DNA from: Planctomycetota bacterium
GTDB taxonomy: Bacteria > Planctomycetota > Planctomycetia > Pirellulales > Pirellulaceae
Assembly (NCBI GenBank): GCA_026692865.1
Contig: JAPLNI010000027.1
Span: 156,795-220,794, forward strand
Direction: 5' to 3'
Length of the DNA stretch: 64,000 bases
The stretch's first letter is position 1. Each line of letters starts with the position of its first letter. The notes beneath the pieces are model-generated. The model was not told where the DNA came from. It was given only the letters and a program-made list of their open reading frames with translations, and searched no databases. Both the position numbers and the translations under genes were made by a program. Shown here piece by piece: positions 18,950-28,484 of the stretch.

Positions 18950-19951
18950 ATGGCACGACCTGTCACTTTGTTTACTGGCCAGTGGGCCGATTTGAAGATT
19001 GCCAAGATGGCCGAAATGGTAAAGGATTTTGGCTATGATGGGATTGAACTTGCCTGCTGGGGCGATCACTTCGAAGTCGACAAAGCAATCGCCGACAGTA
19101 AGTACTGCGATGCACATCGAGCGTTACTCGATTCACACGGTCTGCAATGCCATGCCATTAGTGCTCACCTTGTTGGCCAAGCTGTTTGCGATAACATCGA
19201 CGCGCGTCACAAGTCGATCTTGCCTCCCTACGTTTGGGGCGATGGAAAGCCAGATGGGGTGAACCAACGAGCAATCGAAGAAATGAAGAACACCGCTCGT
19301 GCAGCGAAGAAGTTCGGTGTCGGCGTTGTCAACGGTTTTACTGGTTCTAGCATTTGGCATTTGAATTACTCGTTCCCTCCCGTACCGCAATCGATGATCG
19401 ATGAGGGTTTCAAGCAATTTGCCGATCGTTGGAATCCGATCTTGGATGTCTTTGGCGAGTGCGGGGTAAAGTTTGCATTAGAAGTCCACCCAACGGAAAT
19501 CGCATTCGACATCTATACAGCTCAAATGGCACTCGACGCTATCGGACATCGCGAAGAGTTTGGTTTCAATTTCGATCCAAGCCACTTGCTATGGCAAGGC
19601 GTTGATCCAGTCGAATTCATACGAACTTTTCCGGATCGAATCTATCACGCTCACGTGAAGGACGCGACGACCAAGCTCAATGGTCGTTCGGGCATTCTTG
19701 CAAGCCATCTCAACTTTGGCGATCCGCGTCGTGGTTGGGACTTCCGATCGCCAGGCCGTGGAAACGTGAACTTCGAAGAGATCATTCGCGCGTTAAATGA
19801 CGTTGGTTATCAAGGTCCACTGAGTGTCGAATGGGAAGACTGCGGAATGGATCGCGAGTTTGGGGCTCGTGAGGCAGCACAGTTCGTCAAGCGTATGGAC
19901 TTTGCACCAAGCGGCCGCGCATTTGACTCTGCATTCGAGAAAGCTACATAG
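18950..19951 (+). CDS. Sugar phosphate isomerase/epimerase (AP endonuclease 2-like TIM barrel)
   Basis: 333 residues of the xylose-isomerase-like TIM-barrel family. Metal-ligand candidates are E in [14 protein letters not shown] in [13 protein letters not shown] in IYHAHVKDA and E near the end in [13 protein letters not shown]. This is a large family used in planctomycete sugar catabolism, usually isomerising or epimerising keto-sugars or inositol derivatives. It stands alone upstream of thiS. The substrate is unknown. Confidence 0.8.
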   Translation: MARPVTLFTGQWADLKIAKMAEMVKDFGYDGIELACWGDHFEVDKAIADSKYCDAHRALLDSHGLQCHAISAHLVGQAVCDNIDARHKSILPPYVWGDGKPDGVNQRAIEEMKNTARAAKKFGVGVVNGFTGSSIWHLNYSFPPVPQSMIDEGFKQFADRWNPILDVFGECGVKFALEVHPTEIAFDIYTAQMALDAIGHREEFGFNFDPSHLLWQGVDPVEFIRTFPDRIYHAHVKDATTKLNGRSGILASHLNFGDPRRGWDFRSPGRGNVNFEEIIRALNDVGYQGPLSVEWEDCGMDREFGAREAAQFVKRMDFAPSGRAFDSAFEKAT

Positions 19952-19969
19952 ATCGGACTCCCCGAATAG

Positions 19970-20052
19970 CTAGTACTCAATGAAATGGCACTCGTACTCG
20001 ATTGGACTCCAAACCAGTCGAGTACGAGTACCGGCTTACGCCTGAGTACGAG
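19970..20052. repeat. GTACTCGTACTC nested-hairpin element, core only (copy 3)
   Basis: A 19-base stem pairs 19987-20005 (GGCACTCGTACTCGATTGG) with 20014-20032 (CCAGTCGAGTACGAGTACC), 17 of 19 matched. A weaker outer stem pairs about 19970-19979 with 20043-20052. It lacks the CGCCACC termini of the copies at 6619 and 44075. The rest of the interval from 19952 to thiS (20270) contains no gene. A thi box was looked for and not found. Confidence 0.65.
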
Positions 20053-20269
20053 TACGAAAAGGGGGAAAGGCTGAAATGCCAAATGTCACCGGGGGACGCT
20101 CTCAAGAGCAACCGGTTTGCGATAGAAGAGAACCAAACTTTTAGCGATCTTTCCTTGAAGCCAACACAACCTAACGGCGGTACAATAAACCCAAGGACGA
20201 TAGACTTATTTTAAAACCGCGATCCTTTCGAATTAGCTCCAAATAAACTTAGTGAGTTCGCCCCGTTTC

Positions 20270-20473
20270 ATGCTTACCATTCAATTCAATGGCCAACCGA
20301 CCAGTGTTCCAGAGGGGACAACGATTGAAGAATTGATTCAATCAGCGGGTATTCCTTCGCGGTTCTGTGCGGTGGAACGCAATTTGGAAATCGTACCCAA
20401 GAATCGGTATGCAATAACAACGGTTGAAGAGAATGATTCGATTGAAGTTGTCACGTTAGTAGGTGGCGGGTGA
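20270..20473 (+). CDS. thiS: Sulfur carrier protein ThiS
   Basis: 67 residues from the ATG at 20270; an in-frame GTG at 20252 would add six residues, and neither start has a clear Shine-Dalgarno. The small ubiquitin-like fold ends in VTLVGGG, whose C-terminal glycine pair is adenylated and thiocarboxylated to carry sulfur for the thiamin thiazole. The last codons overlap the thiG start (GTGA), indicating translational coupling. Confidence 0.92.
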   Translation: MLTIQFNGQPTSVPEGTTIEELIQSAGIPSRFCAVERNLEIVPKNRYAITTVEENDSIEVVTLVGGG

Positions 20474-21360
20474 GCAGTCACAACACAAATGAGAGTTCGA
20501 TGGTTGCTTCGAGCGAACCGGTTCCTGATAAGCTTCTTAAGATCGGTACACATACGCTTGATAGCCGGTTGATTGTCGGTACGGGTAAGTATGAGACGCT
20601 CGACGGGATGCGGGCTTCACTCTTGGCCTCTCACTCGCGATGCGTAACGGTAGCGATTCGCAGGGAGCGACTCTACGATGGTCAGGGCAAAAACCTGCTC
20701 GACTTTATTGATTTGGATCGCTACACACTCCTTCCTAATACCGCGGGTTGCTACAATGCGATTGACGCAGTTCGAGTAGCGAGACTTGGTCGTGAGATTT
20801 TAAAGACGCTCGAAAACCCTGGTTTCGATTGGGTGAAGCTGGAGGTCCTTGGCGATAGCAAGACTCTCTTGCCAGATCCCTTGGCGACTTTGGAAGCATG
20901 CAGTCGTTTGGTTGACGACGGGTTTCAGGTTCTTTGTTACACCAGTGACGACCCTATTATGGCTGTTCGATTGAAGGCTGCGGGTGCTACTGCGGTGATG
21001 CCCGCAGGTTCGCCAATCGGTTCTGGACAAGGCATTCTTAACCCGAACAACTTGCGAATCATCTTAGAGTATCTCAAGTCAGACGATCCCGATTATCCGG
21101 TTATCGTGGATGCTGGTGTTGGCTCCGCAAGCGACGTCTCGATTGCCTTTGAGCTTGGTGCCGATGGCGTACTGCTGAACACTGCGATTGCTCATGCAAG
21201 AGACCCCGTCATGATGGCTTCGGCAATGCACCATGCCACGCTAGCTGGTCGCCAATCATTCTTGGCCGGTCGCATTCCCAAACGACTTTACGCTCAAGCC
21301 AGCAGCCCCGAAGAAGGCCTCATCACTTCTCGCCCCCATCCGTCAGCTGGATCTGACTGA
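20470..21360 (+). CDS. thiG: Thiazole synthase ThiG
   Basis: 296 residues from a GTG that overlaps the thiS stop. The TIM barrel has [12 protein letters not shown] at the start, WVKLEVLGD with the Schiff-base lysine, [15 protein letters not shown], and [12 protein letters not shown]. It builds the thiazole phosphate from 1-deoxyxylulose 5-phosphate, dehydroglycine or iminoglycine, and ThiS-thiocarboxylate. The first 20 or so residues are an extension relative to typical ThiG of about 255-270. thiH/thiO and thiC are not in the window. Confidence 0.94.
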   Translation: MSSHNTNESSMVASSEPVPDKLLKIGTHTLDSRLIVGTGKYETLDGMRASLLASHSRCVTVAIRRERLYDGQGKNLLDFIDLDRYTLLPNTAGCYNAIDAVRVARLGREILKTLENPGFDWVKLEVLGDSKTLLPDPLATLEACSRLVDDGFQVLCYTSDDPIMAVRLKAAGATAVMPAGSPIGSGQGILNPNNLRIILEYLKSDDPDYPVIVDAGVGSASDVSIAFELGADGVLLNTAIAHARDPVMMASAMHHATLAGRQSFLAGRIPKRLYAQASSPEEGLITSRPHPSAGSD

Positions 21361-21470
21361 CGAAATACACAGTAATTCCTTGCTTAGAAAAAGGCGATTG
21401 AGTTTCCGTGTCGCTGCGGTTGGAGTCGTTAGTGGAGGGAGACTGACGTTGCCGGGGCCTTTGCTTTGGG

Positions 21471-21500
21471 AAAGCTGTGACTAGTCACAGCACTCCAAAG
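21471..21500. repeat. GCTGTGAC hairpin of the CACTCCAAAG family (copy 1)
   Basis: A perfect 18-bp palindrome, GCTGTGACTAGTCACAGC (21474-21491), is flanked by AAA on the left and ACTCCAAAG on the right. It sits between the ends of convergent thiG and the Gfo/Idh gene, and abuts the latter's stop codon. Position and symmetry fit a bidirectional terminator or REP-type element. Confidence 0.7.
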
Positions 21501-21501
21501 G

Positions 21502-22641
21502 TTAGATGTGCTTCCATGTGCCGTCTTTTGCGCTTGCGAGAATTGCATCGCAGACCTTTTGTGTCTCAAGCGAATCGCGGAACGTCGGTCCAGCTGGTGT
21601 ACCGGTTTCGAGCCCCTTCAAGAAATCTGCGACTTGATGGATGAAGGTGTGTTCGTAACCGATTTGTAATCCAGGAACCCACCAAGCCTTCATGTATGGA
21701 TGGTCTCCGTCTGATACGTGGATACTCTTCCATCCTCGCAGTGGGCCTTCATCGCGATAGTCGTAAAACTTGAGTCGATGCAAGTCATGAAGATCCCAGG
21801 CTATCGAAGCGTTTTCGCCGTTGATTTCAAAGGTGTAGAGAGCCTTATGACCGCGCGCGTAGCGAGTCGACTCAAACAGAGCTAACGAACCATTGCTGAA
21901 GCGTCCCATGACGGCCGCAGCGTCGTCGATTGAAACTGCTTGCTTCTGCCCTGTTAGAGCATGAGTACGTTCCTTGACAAACGTTTCTGTCATCGCCGAA
22001 ACGCTGTCGATTTTTCCATTCAACCAGATAGCCGTATCTATGCAGTGAGCCAGCAAGTCTCCCGTCACACCGCTTCCAGCTGCTTCGGCGTCGAGTCGCC
22101 ATGTTGCGGCACCGCCCTGAGGAACATCGGCGTTGATGGTCCAGTCTTGGAGGAACTGAGCACGATAGTGGAAGATCTTGCCGAGCAGGCCTCTTTCGAT
22201 CAGTTGCTTGGCCATCGTTACCGCGGGGGCTCGTCGGTAGTTGTACCAAACGATGTTAGCGACACCCGCTTTTTCAACGGCGGCGCACATCTCTTCTCCC
22301 TCGGCGGTATTCATCGCGAGTGGCTTTTCGCAGAGGATCATCTTCCCTGCATTGGCGGCGGCGATGGCGATCTCTTTGTGAATGTTGTTAGGAGTACAAA
22401 TATCGATCGCATCGATATCGTCTCGAGCGATCATCTTTTTCCAATCGGTCTCGATAGATTCGTAGCCCCATTGATCAGCAAAGGCTTGGACCTTCTCCGC
22501 ATTTCGCGCACATATGGCCTTCAACACGGGCTTGTATTCGAGATCAAAAAAATGGTTGACTTGCGAGTAGGCATTCGAATGGGTTCGTCCCATGAATCCA
22601 TAGCCAATCATTCCAATGCGAAGAGGTTTTTTTGCTGCCAT
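21502..22641 (-). CDS. Gfo/Idh/MocA family NAD(P)-dependent oxidoreductase
   Basis: About 379 residues from the ATG at 22641 (a TTG at 22656 is an alternative). The N-terminal Rossmann segment is [15 protein letters not shown] and the family EKP motif appears as CEKPLAMN. The C-terminal alpha/beta domain has [14 protein letters not shown], which supplies the usual catalytic histidine region. It probably oxidises or reduces a sugar or cyclitol. It follows the TIM-barrel isomerase gene at 22725-23801 in the same direction with an 83-bp gap, a common pair in sugar catabolism. Confidence 0.85.
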   Translation of the reverse strand: MAAKKPLRIGMIGYGFMGRTHSNAYSQVNHFFDLEYKPVLKAICARNAEKVQAFADQWGYESIETDWKKMIARDDIDAIDICTPNNIHKEIAIAAANAGKMILCEKPLAMNTAEGEEMCAAVEKAGVANIVWYNYRRAPAVTMAKQLIERGLLGKIFHYRAQFLQDWTINADVPQGGAATWRLDAEAAGSGVTGDLLAHCIDTAIWLNGKIDSVSAMTETFVKERTHALTGQKQAVSIDDAAAVMGRFSNGSLALFESTRYARGHKALYTFEINGENASIAWDLHDLHRLKFYDYRDEGPLRGWKSIHVSDGDHPYMKAWWVPGLQIGYEHTFIHQVADFLKGLETGTPAGPTFRDSLETQKVCDAILASAKDGTWKHI

Positions 22642-22724
22642 CAGTAGAGTTTCCAATCAAATAAATTCGTGAAAGTGTATTGAGGATATCGCCAGCCACT
22701 CTAGTTTCATAATACTTTGACTTT

Positions 22725-23801
22725 TTAAACTGCGGCAAGGCTGTCGTTGACTTCGATCATTTTTGCGAGGATTGTGTTCCAAGTTTTGGGGTTGGACAAT
22801 GTGTCGTTGCTAAACATACAGCCATCCCAACAAATGTGTTGAATGCCACGTTGCGAGGCATCCTTCAACCAGTACTGCGAGCATTTTACGATGTCCAGTT
22901 TGCCATTTGGATCGTCTGCCGGACAGTGCTTGCCAGTCTTATCGTGGTCGCCGGCACCGTGGACTTCACCATCGTTTTGAGCGACGTGGAAATCAATGGT
23001 CCAGGGTCGCAGCTTATCGGTCATCGTCTTATAAGCTGCATAGAATTCGTCCTCGGAGTAGCCTTCATGGAGAAGCGCGTGCTCGGGAGCGTTGTAGCCC
23101 ATCAAGTACAGATAGGTATGAGCCAAATCCGCTTGGAAACCAAACGACTTAGGCATTCCGACTCCTTCGAGAATGTCTAGCATGTCTTTCCATGAGTGCA
23201 TTCCAGCCCAACAAATTTCTCCTTCAGCAGCGAGTCGTTCGCCATGATCTGCGGCAATTTTTGCTGCAAGCTTGAACGTTTCGACGATTCGCGCGGTGTT
23301 GGCTTTTGGATTTTCAGCCCACTTAGCAAGTCCGAATTCCGCCGAGTCCACTCTGATCGCTCCGTACTTTCGCACGCCATGTTCGTTGAAGACTTTCGCA
23401 ATACGACATGCGACTTTAACGGCCGAGAGGAACTTCTCACGAGCCGCATCATCACCCATCGCAGTGTCGCCAACAGTACCACCCCAAACGGGCGCTACGA
23501 CTGAACCGACGTTGAAGCCGAAGCTTGCGATCATGTCTGCAATCTTTCGTAACTCATCATCGCTTGATTGCGGATCTGTGTGCGGCAAGAACAAAAAGTA
23601 ATCGATACCATCAAACTTGCGCCCGTTGACACTCGCGTCGGCTGTCCACTTGAGCATCTGCTCCAACGAGATCGCAGGCTCTTGTCCAGGTCCGTCGCCT
23701 TTCCCAACCAATCCAGGCCACATTGCGTTATGTAGCTTTAGCGGTGAAGGATTGCTTGAAGAACTAGATTGCGACGACGATGCAGTAGCGTTTGAGGTCA
23801 T
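22725..23801 (-). CDS. Xylose-isomerase-like TIM-barrel sugar isomerase/epimerase
   Basis: 358 residues. A Ser-rich N-terminal tail (about 20 residues) precedes a TIM barrel. Candidate metal ligands are E in [14 protein letters not shown] in [12 protein letters not shown] in [15 protein letters not shown], and D in [11 protein letters not shown]. The architecture is that of AP-endonuclease-2-like sugar isomerases. Upstream of the Gfo/Idh gene and downstream of the cupin gene, all minus strand, so probably one operon. The substrate is not identifiable. Confidence 0.78.
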   Translation of the reverse strand: MTSNATASSSQSSSSSNPSPLKLHNAMWPGLVGKGDGPGQEPAISLEQMLKWTADASVNGRKFDGIDYFLFLPHTDPQSSDDELRKIADMIASFGFNVGSVVAPVWGGTVGDTAMGDDAAREKFLSAVKVACRIAKVFNEHGVRKYGAIRVDSAEFGLAKWAENPKANTARIVETFKLAAKIAADHGERLAAEGEICWAGMHSWKDMLDILEGVGMPKSFGFQADLAHTYLYLMGYNAPEHALLHEGYSEDEFYAAYKTMTDKLRPWTIDFHVAQNDGEVHGAGDHDKTGKHCPADDPNGKLDIVKCSQYWLKDASQRGIQHICWDGCMFSNDTLSNPKTWNTILAKMIEVNDSLAAV

Positions 23802-23860
23802 GGTAGGAACAGCGTTAGGAGAGTGGAGCGGAGTCGTAAAAAGCTTAGGATTGCAGCAAA

Positions 23861-25105
23861 CTACTTGGTTGGCATGTTTGCGTGCACGGCAGGTCCAAAG
23901 TAGCGAAGTCCCACGAGAGGTTCACTTCCGGTGTTCGTTATGGTGACACCGCGAGTTGCTGCTTCGTGGCTAATAAATACTTCGTCTTCAGTATTTTGGC
24001 CGAATCGAATCATGGCAGGTGTTTGAAGAGCCAACTTACCGATGGTTCCCTTGCCTTGAACGGTGATCCAACCGCTAGCACCTGGGTCTTTGAGAACGCA
24101 CTTCTTACCAGGATCAACGGTGAGTTCTTTCGCTGTGAAAAGCTGCTCACCATCGATATGGCCGTAGACGATCCATTTGTCGGTGTAGCCGTCACCGCTT
24201 GCGCTCGTGTCGACGATCGGTTCTAAGTAGTTGCTGTCCTTGAAGTGGGTATCAACGTTCTTTTCCCAATCCAATTGTCCGATGATGAAGTCTAGGTCCT
24301 GATGCTTCTCTTCAGGCATATCTTTCACGAGAAGTGACCAAGGAACGTAGCGACCTTCAACGATCGATTGATACATTCCAAAAACATCGCTTCCCCATTG
24401 TGGTTCGTAGGTGCACAGCGAACCTGGTGCGTGGAGAACGCCCGGTGGAATCAACCAACCTGTACCTCGCTTGAGTCGGTAGGCTCGCGATAGATCGAGG
24501 ATACCGTTATCTCCCTTGTTCCAGTTTTCGAGACACTTACGCAGGTCGTCTTTCGTGGTGCCAGGCTCTAGGCCCATGAAGGTATACGCAAAGTTGTTGT
24601 CGACGTTGTTGTATTGTGGCGGGAAGTAATAGCTCTCGGGCTTTCCTTCGCGACCAACCAACTCAGCATCCTTTTGCGATTGATGCATGTGATGAGGGAT
24701 CGGCCCCATGTTATCGAAGAACTTCGAGTAAACGGGCCATCGTTGATATTTGTCAAAGATGGGGCTCCCGATCAATCGCTTACCAGCTTCGGTAACGGCA
24801 TCCTTGAGCAAGAATTTTTTTCCTTCGAACAAACAGAAGCTCAAACCTTCGTGCCAAACACGCCCTTCGTTTGCTGCTTCAGTCGTGCTGGAGAACCAAC
24901 GCTCGTCGATGCCACCGCGATCAGCCCCGAAAGCATACAAGTCGCCAGGGAAAAGTTTGATGCGTCTTCCCGGATGCAAGAAGCTTCGCGGAACCCATGT
25001 CGGAGTGAGCCGAAGGAGGCCTTCGCCGGCATCGAGCGCACGATCCAAAATTGCGGAAACACTGTCTTTATTTACTAAGTCTTCATCCAGTTTCACAATA
25101 CTCAT
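23861..25105 (-). CDS. Phosphomannose-isomerase-like bicupin protein
   Basis: About 414 residues from the ATG at 25105; a TTG at 25120 is possible. A first cupin holds histidine ligands in PIPHHMHQS and a later [15 protein letters not shown] second, degenerate beta-barrel lies in the C-terminal third ([18 protein letters not shown]). This resembles class I mannose-6-phosphate isomerase relatives found in sugar operons. It likely begins the operon with the isomerase and Gfo/Idh genes downstream. The reaction is not proven by the sequence. Confidence 0.65.
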   Translation of the reverse strand: MSIVKLDEDLVNKDSVSAILDRALDAGEGLLRLTPTWVPRSFLHPGRRIKLFPGDLYAFGADRGGIDERWFSSTTEAANEGRVWHEGLSFCLFEGKKFLLKDAVTEAGKRLIGSPIFDKYQRWPVYSKFFDNMGPIPHHMHQSQKDAELVGREGKPESYYFPPQYNNVDNNFAYTFMGLEPGTTKDDLRKCLENWNKGDNGILDLSRAYRLKRGTGWLIPPGVLHAPGSLCTYEPQWGSDVFGMYQSIVEGRYVPWSLLVKDMPEEKHQDLDFIIGQLDWEKNVDTHFKDSNYLEPIVDTSASGDGYTDKWIVYGHIDGEQLFTAKELTVDPGKKCVLKDPGASGWITVQGKGTIGKLALQTPAMIRFGQNTEDEVFISHEAATRGVTITNTGSEPLVGLRYFGPAVHANMPTK

Positions 25106-25301
25106 GGAGTTGGCAACCAAGCTTTCTAAGGGATATAACTCGCGTTTTAATGACGGATCAACGGCTCAGCGATCGACAAACAGACCGACTTGCGTAAGTA
25201 TTGTCTTGTTGTATTCACACTAGCTACCACTTACAAGGGTAGACTATTCGGGAAAGATATTGATCATAGAAACCGGACAAAACGCCTCAGGAAGCCAAAC
25301 T

Positions 25302-26483
25302 ATGAAATGGGAACTCATTAAAAAGCCATCGCATTCGGAGCGGGACTTGCCCACAACCGAAATGCCGAAAGAAGTTGCGGTCGAAGGTGGCCGCTTTCAG
25401 ATGAGATTCCACCGTCTGGTTGGAGGGAAATCCGATGGTGTCGATGTTCTCGAGGTCAACACCGGAGCGCTTCGGGTTCTTATTCTTCCAACTCGGGGAA
25501 TGGGCCTTTGGAAAGCCTTTGCAATTCAGGACGAAAGCCAAGATTTCGGCCAAGAAATAAGTTGGACCAGCCCAGTCCAGGGGCCCGTTCATCCTTCGTT
25601 GGTACCCGTTCAGGATGCCTCGGGAATTGGATGGCTGGAGGGCTTTGACGAGTTGCTTGCGCGTTGCGGGCTAGAAAGCAACGGGGCCCCCGAATTCAAC
25701 TCGAACGGAACGGTCAGGTATCCCCTTCACGGGCGAATCGCAAACCTCCCTGCCTCCGAGCTTTCGGTCTCGATTGATCCCAAGTCAGGCGTCCTGGAAG
25801 TCACAGGGACCGTCTACGAAACTCGATTTTTGGTGCAGTCGCTCGAGCTCCGCGTGACTTACCGCTTCGAAGTAAACAGCCGAAAATTCGGGATCACCGA
25901 CGTTGTCACCAATCGATCCAGCAACCCAGCCACGATGCAGCTCTTGTATCATATTAATATTGGGCAACGCATTCTCGAAGCCGGAAGCAAATGCGTTGCC
26001 GCGTTGTCCGAGCTGGTTCCGCGAAACGAACATTCTGCCAACGCCGTTGATCGTTGGGACGAATACGATGGCCCCGTATCCGGTTTTCAGGAGCAGGTCT
26101 ACTTTGCCAAGCCTCAATCCACCGATCGCGGATGGACCACGGTCATGCTGCACGATTCAACCAAAAGTAGCGGAATCGCCGTACGCTATGACACACGAAC
26201 TCTTCCGTGCTTTTCTCTGTGGAAGAACACGGCGGCAGTCGAGGATGGCTACGTGACAGGGTTAGAGCCCGGGACAGGCTTCCCCAACACCAAGTCCTTC
26301 GAATCTCAAGCCTCTCGAGTTATCAAGCTGACAGCCGGTGAGTCGCGGAGTTTTTCTCTGCAAATGGAACCCCTGATTCAGTCAGGCGACATTGCTCGAG
26401 TAAATGAAGAGATCCATGCCATTCGATCTGCGAAGTGTTGCATGCACCATCAGCCAGTAGCTGGCTGGTGCGAAGGCGTTTAA
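25302..26483 (+). CDS. DUF4432 family aldose-1-epimerase-like protein
   Basis: About 393 residues from the ATG at 25302, which has AGGA upstream; an in-frame TTG at 25260 is the alternative. Hallmarks of the DUF4432 group of the galactose mutarotase fold are ALRVLILPTRGMGLW, WLEGFDELLARCGLESNG, and YPLHGRIANLPA. Members are thought to act as mutarotases or sugar binders in carbohydrate catabolism. Divergent from the minus-strand sugar operon across a 196-bp region that should hold both promoters. Confidence 0.8.
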   Translation: MKWELIKKPSHSERDLPTTEMPKEVAVEGGRFQMRFHRLVGGKSDGVDVLEVNTGALRVLILPTRGMGLWKAFAIQDESQDFGQEISWTSPVQGPVHPSLVPVQDASGIGWLEGFDELLARCGLESNGAPEFNSNGTVRYPLHGRIANLPASELSVSIDPKSGVLEVTGTVYETRFLVQSLELRVTYRFEVNSRKFGITDVVTNRSSNPATMQLLYHINIGQRILEAGSKCVAALSELVPRNEHSANAVDRWDEYDGPVSGFQEQVYFAKPQSTDRGWTTVMLHDSTKSSGIAVRYDTRTLPCFSLWKNTAAVEDGYVTGLEPGTGFPNTKSFESQASRVIKLTAGESRSFSLQMEPLIQSGDIARVNEEIHAIRSAKCCMHHQPVAGWCEGV

Positions 26484-26585
26484 GCAGTGAACGCATAGGG
26501 CGGCTGGTGAACTATCCGCAATGAAGTATCCTAACAACATTCTCGCTGCTACCCGCTCAAGTCCGACACAGAGTCGAATTCAAAT

Positions 26586-27341
26586 ATGTCTTTTCTCAAA
26601 GATCTGAAGATCCTGTACCACCTTGCCTTGAGACCGGTTCGCGGCGCTGATCACGCCCAACGAATGGAAAGCTTCTACTCGGGCCAGGCCGAAGGCTATG
26701 ACGACTTTCGCAAGCGACTCCTGCTCGGCCGCGAAGAGGTCTATAAAAAGCTTGGCGAAGACCACCCCGGCGAACCATCCCCTGAGAGTTCTCCCAGTGT
26801 TTGGGTCGACTTCGGAGGCGGAACCGGATCGAATTTGGAAGGCATCGGTCCTAACATAAGCAAGTTCCAAAGCGTATATGTCGTCGATCTCGCATCGTCA
26901 CTTTTGAAAATAGTCGATAAGCGAGCTGAAAAAAATGGTTGGTCCAATGTTAAAGCAGTAACGGCCGACGCGACCACCTGGACACCGCCGGAGGGCTACG
27001 CAGATGTGGTTACCTTTTCGTACTCGTTAACCATGATTCCGGATTGGTTCGGAGCGATTGAAAACGCAAAACGAATCCTTAAACCCGGTGGAAAGATTGG
27101 CGTCATTGATTTTTACGTTTCTAGAAAGCACCCGGCAGAAAACCTCGCAAAACACGCTTGGTCAACCCGTAGCTTTTGGCCAGTCTGGTTTTCAAGCGAT
27201 AACGTTTTCCCCTCGCCTGACCATGTCCCGTTTCTTCAACGCCATTTTCAAACCATATTATTAGACGAACGAAGGTCGAAGGTTCCATACCTGCCTTTGA
27301 TTCGAACGCCGTATTATCAGTTCATCGGAACAAAAATTTAA
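26586..27341 (+). CDS. btaB: BtaB-like SAM-dependent methyltransferase (betaine lipid synthesis)
   Basis: 251 residues of class I methyltransferase fold. SAM motif I is VWVDFGGGTGSNLEG, followed by the acidic VYVVDLASSLL. The N-terminal FYSGQAEGYDDFRKRLL segment is characteristic of BtaB, which N-methylates diacylglycerylhomoserine three times to make the betaine lipid DGTS. The matching first enzyme, BtaA, is encoded at 55708-56895 on the other strand. The neighbours here are sugar genes, so the pair is split about 28 kb apart. Assignment is by sequence pattern plus the presence of btaA. Confidence 0.75.
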   Translation: MSFLKDLKILYHLALRPVRGADHAQRMESFYSGQAEGYDDFRKRLLLGREEVYKKLGEDHPGEPSPESSPSVWVDFGGGTGSNLEGIGPNISKFQSVYVVDLASSLLKIVDKRAEKNGWSNVKAVTADATTWTPPEGYADVVTFSYSLTMIPDWFGAIENAKRILKPGGKIGVIDFYVSRKHPAENLAKHAWSTRSFWPVWFSSDNVFPSPDHVPFLQRHFQTILLDERRSKVPYLPLIRTPYYQFIGTKI

Positions 27342-27466
27342 AGTTGAATTTACATAGTTACGAACCCGTACGAGTACGACTTAAACCGACAATAATAGTT
27401 GATCGAATCCACACCCAAGAATTAGACTTACGAACAAAAAACTCTCTCGTAAAGAAAACACCAAAT

Positions 27467-28312
27467 ATGAAATACGGAATGAATTTGCTTTTGTGGTCCG
27501 GAGAAATCACCGATGCACAAGCTCCACTACTCGAGTCGCTCAAGAAAATGGGCTACGACGGAGTTGAGATTCCAACGTTTAACTTGGATCTCAACTATGC
27601 TGCCCTTGGAAAACTTCTTGATAGTATTGGTCTTGAACGGACGGCTGTTACAGTTCGCAACGAAGGCGACAATCCCATTAGCCCCGATGCGAGTGTTCGC
27701 AAGAAGGGTATCGAGCTCAATAAGAAAACACTCGACTGCTGTGCAGCGGCTGGCGTTCAAACCTTAGTCGGACCGTACCACTCGGCCCTTGGCTTTTTTC
27801 CTGGACACAGCCGAACTTCTGACGAGTGGAAGTGGGGCGTGGAGAGCATGCGAGCCACCGCCGAACACGCGGGCAAAGTAAATGTGATGCTGGGCGTCGA
27901 ACCGCTCAATCGTTTTGAAGTTTACTTCCTCAACGCTCATGCGGACGCAGCGCAGTTCTGCCGCGAAGTCGATCACCCGAACTGCCGAATGATGTATGAC
28001 ACATTCCATAGCAACATCGAAGAGAAGACTATTCCCGGCGCGTTCCATGCGATCAAGGACATGCTCTGTCACATCCACATCAGCGAAAACGACCGCAGCA
28101 CACCCGGCTTTGGTAATGTGCGATGGAAGGAAAACTTCGATGCGATTCGCGACATCGGTTACGACGGATGGCTCGTCATCGAAGCCTTCGGAATGGCGCT
28201 TCCAGAACTAGCCGCCGCGACCCGAATTTGGCGACGCATGTTCGAGAACGAATTGAAACTCGCCGAAGATGGACTCGCATTCATGAAGCAACAAGTCGCA
28301 ATGCGGTCGTAA
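27467..28312 (+). CDS. Ketose 3-epimerase (D-tagatose/D-psicose 3-epimerase family)
   Basis: 281 residues from the ATG at 27467 (the open frame extends upstream without family similarity). The four expected metal ligands are visible: E in GVEPLNRFE, D in MMYDTFHS, H in HIHISENDR, and E in LVIEAFG. The NRFE and HISENDR patterns are those of DTEase/DPEase enzymes, which epimerise free ketoses at C3. It could alternatively be a hydroxypyruvate-isomerase-like enzyme. Upstream, 27342-27466 carries a single GTACGAGTACG fragment of the dispersed repeat. Confidence 0.78.
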   Translation: MKYGMNLLLWSGEITDAQAPLLESLKKMGYDGVEIPTFNLDLNYAALGKLLDSIGLERTAVTVRNEGDNPISPDASVRKKGIELNKKTLDCCAAAGVQTLVGPYHSALGFFPGHSRTSDEWKWGVESMRATAEHAGKVNVMLGVEPLNRFEVYFLNAHADAAQFCREVDHPNCRMMYDTFHSNIEEKTIPGAFHAIKDMLCHIHISENDRSTPGFGNVRWKENFDAIRDIGYDGWLVIEAFGMALPELAAATRIWRRMFENELKLAEDGLAFMKQQVAMRS

Positions 28313-28321
28313 CTCCTCTAA

Positions 28322-28350
28322 TTTGGAGTGCTGTGACTTGTCACAGCTTT
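28322..28350. repeat. GCTGTGAC hairpin of the CACTCCAAAG family (copy 2, left of a mirror pair)
   Basis: TTTGGAGTG is followed by GCTGTGAC-TT-GTCACAGC and TTT. The orientation is opposite to the copy at 28446-28475, and the two form a 154-bp mirror-image pair between the convergent ketose epimerase and transketolase genes. Confidence 0.7.
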
Positions 28351-28445
28351 CGGGGAGACGGTCCGAGTCAAAAAGGACTCACGGTTAACCAAGTTCGTTA
28401 ACCCAGTTCGCTAACACAAAAAACTCATTGAGTTCAACATCCCTA

Positions 28446-28475
28446 AAAGCGGCAACAAGTTGCCGCACTCCAAAG
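28446..28475. repeat. GCGGCAAC hairpin of the CACTCCAAAG family (copy 3, right of a mirror pair)
   Basis: AAA is followed by the stem GCGGCAAC-AA-GTTGCCGC and then ACTCCAAAG. Compared with copies 1 and 2 the stem bases differ on both arms so that pairing is kept, which is compensatory change. It lies ten bases from the transketolase stop. Confidence 0.7.
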
Positions 28476-28484
28476 GAAACGCAA

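Noticed and set aside
20002..20214. Short open frame of 71 codons upstream of thiS
   Set aside because: It is made largely of the repeat element and shows no family or start signal.
19952..20269. TPP riboswitch before thiS
   Set aside because: No thi-box core was found. The CTGAG present is part of the GTACTCGTACTC repeat.
21961..22647. 228-codon plus-strand frame opposite the Gfo/Idh gene
   Set aside because: Antisense to a clear oxidoreductase; it is a by-product of codon bias.
28322..28475. CRISPR array from repeated hairpins
   Set aside because: Only two inverted copies with non-uniform stems and no cas genes; this is a palindromic element pair.
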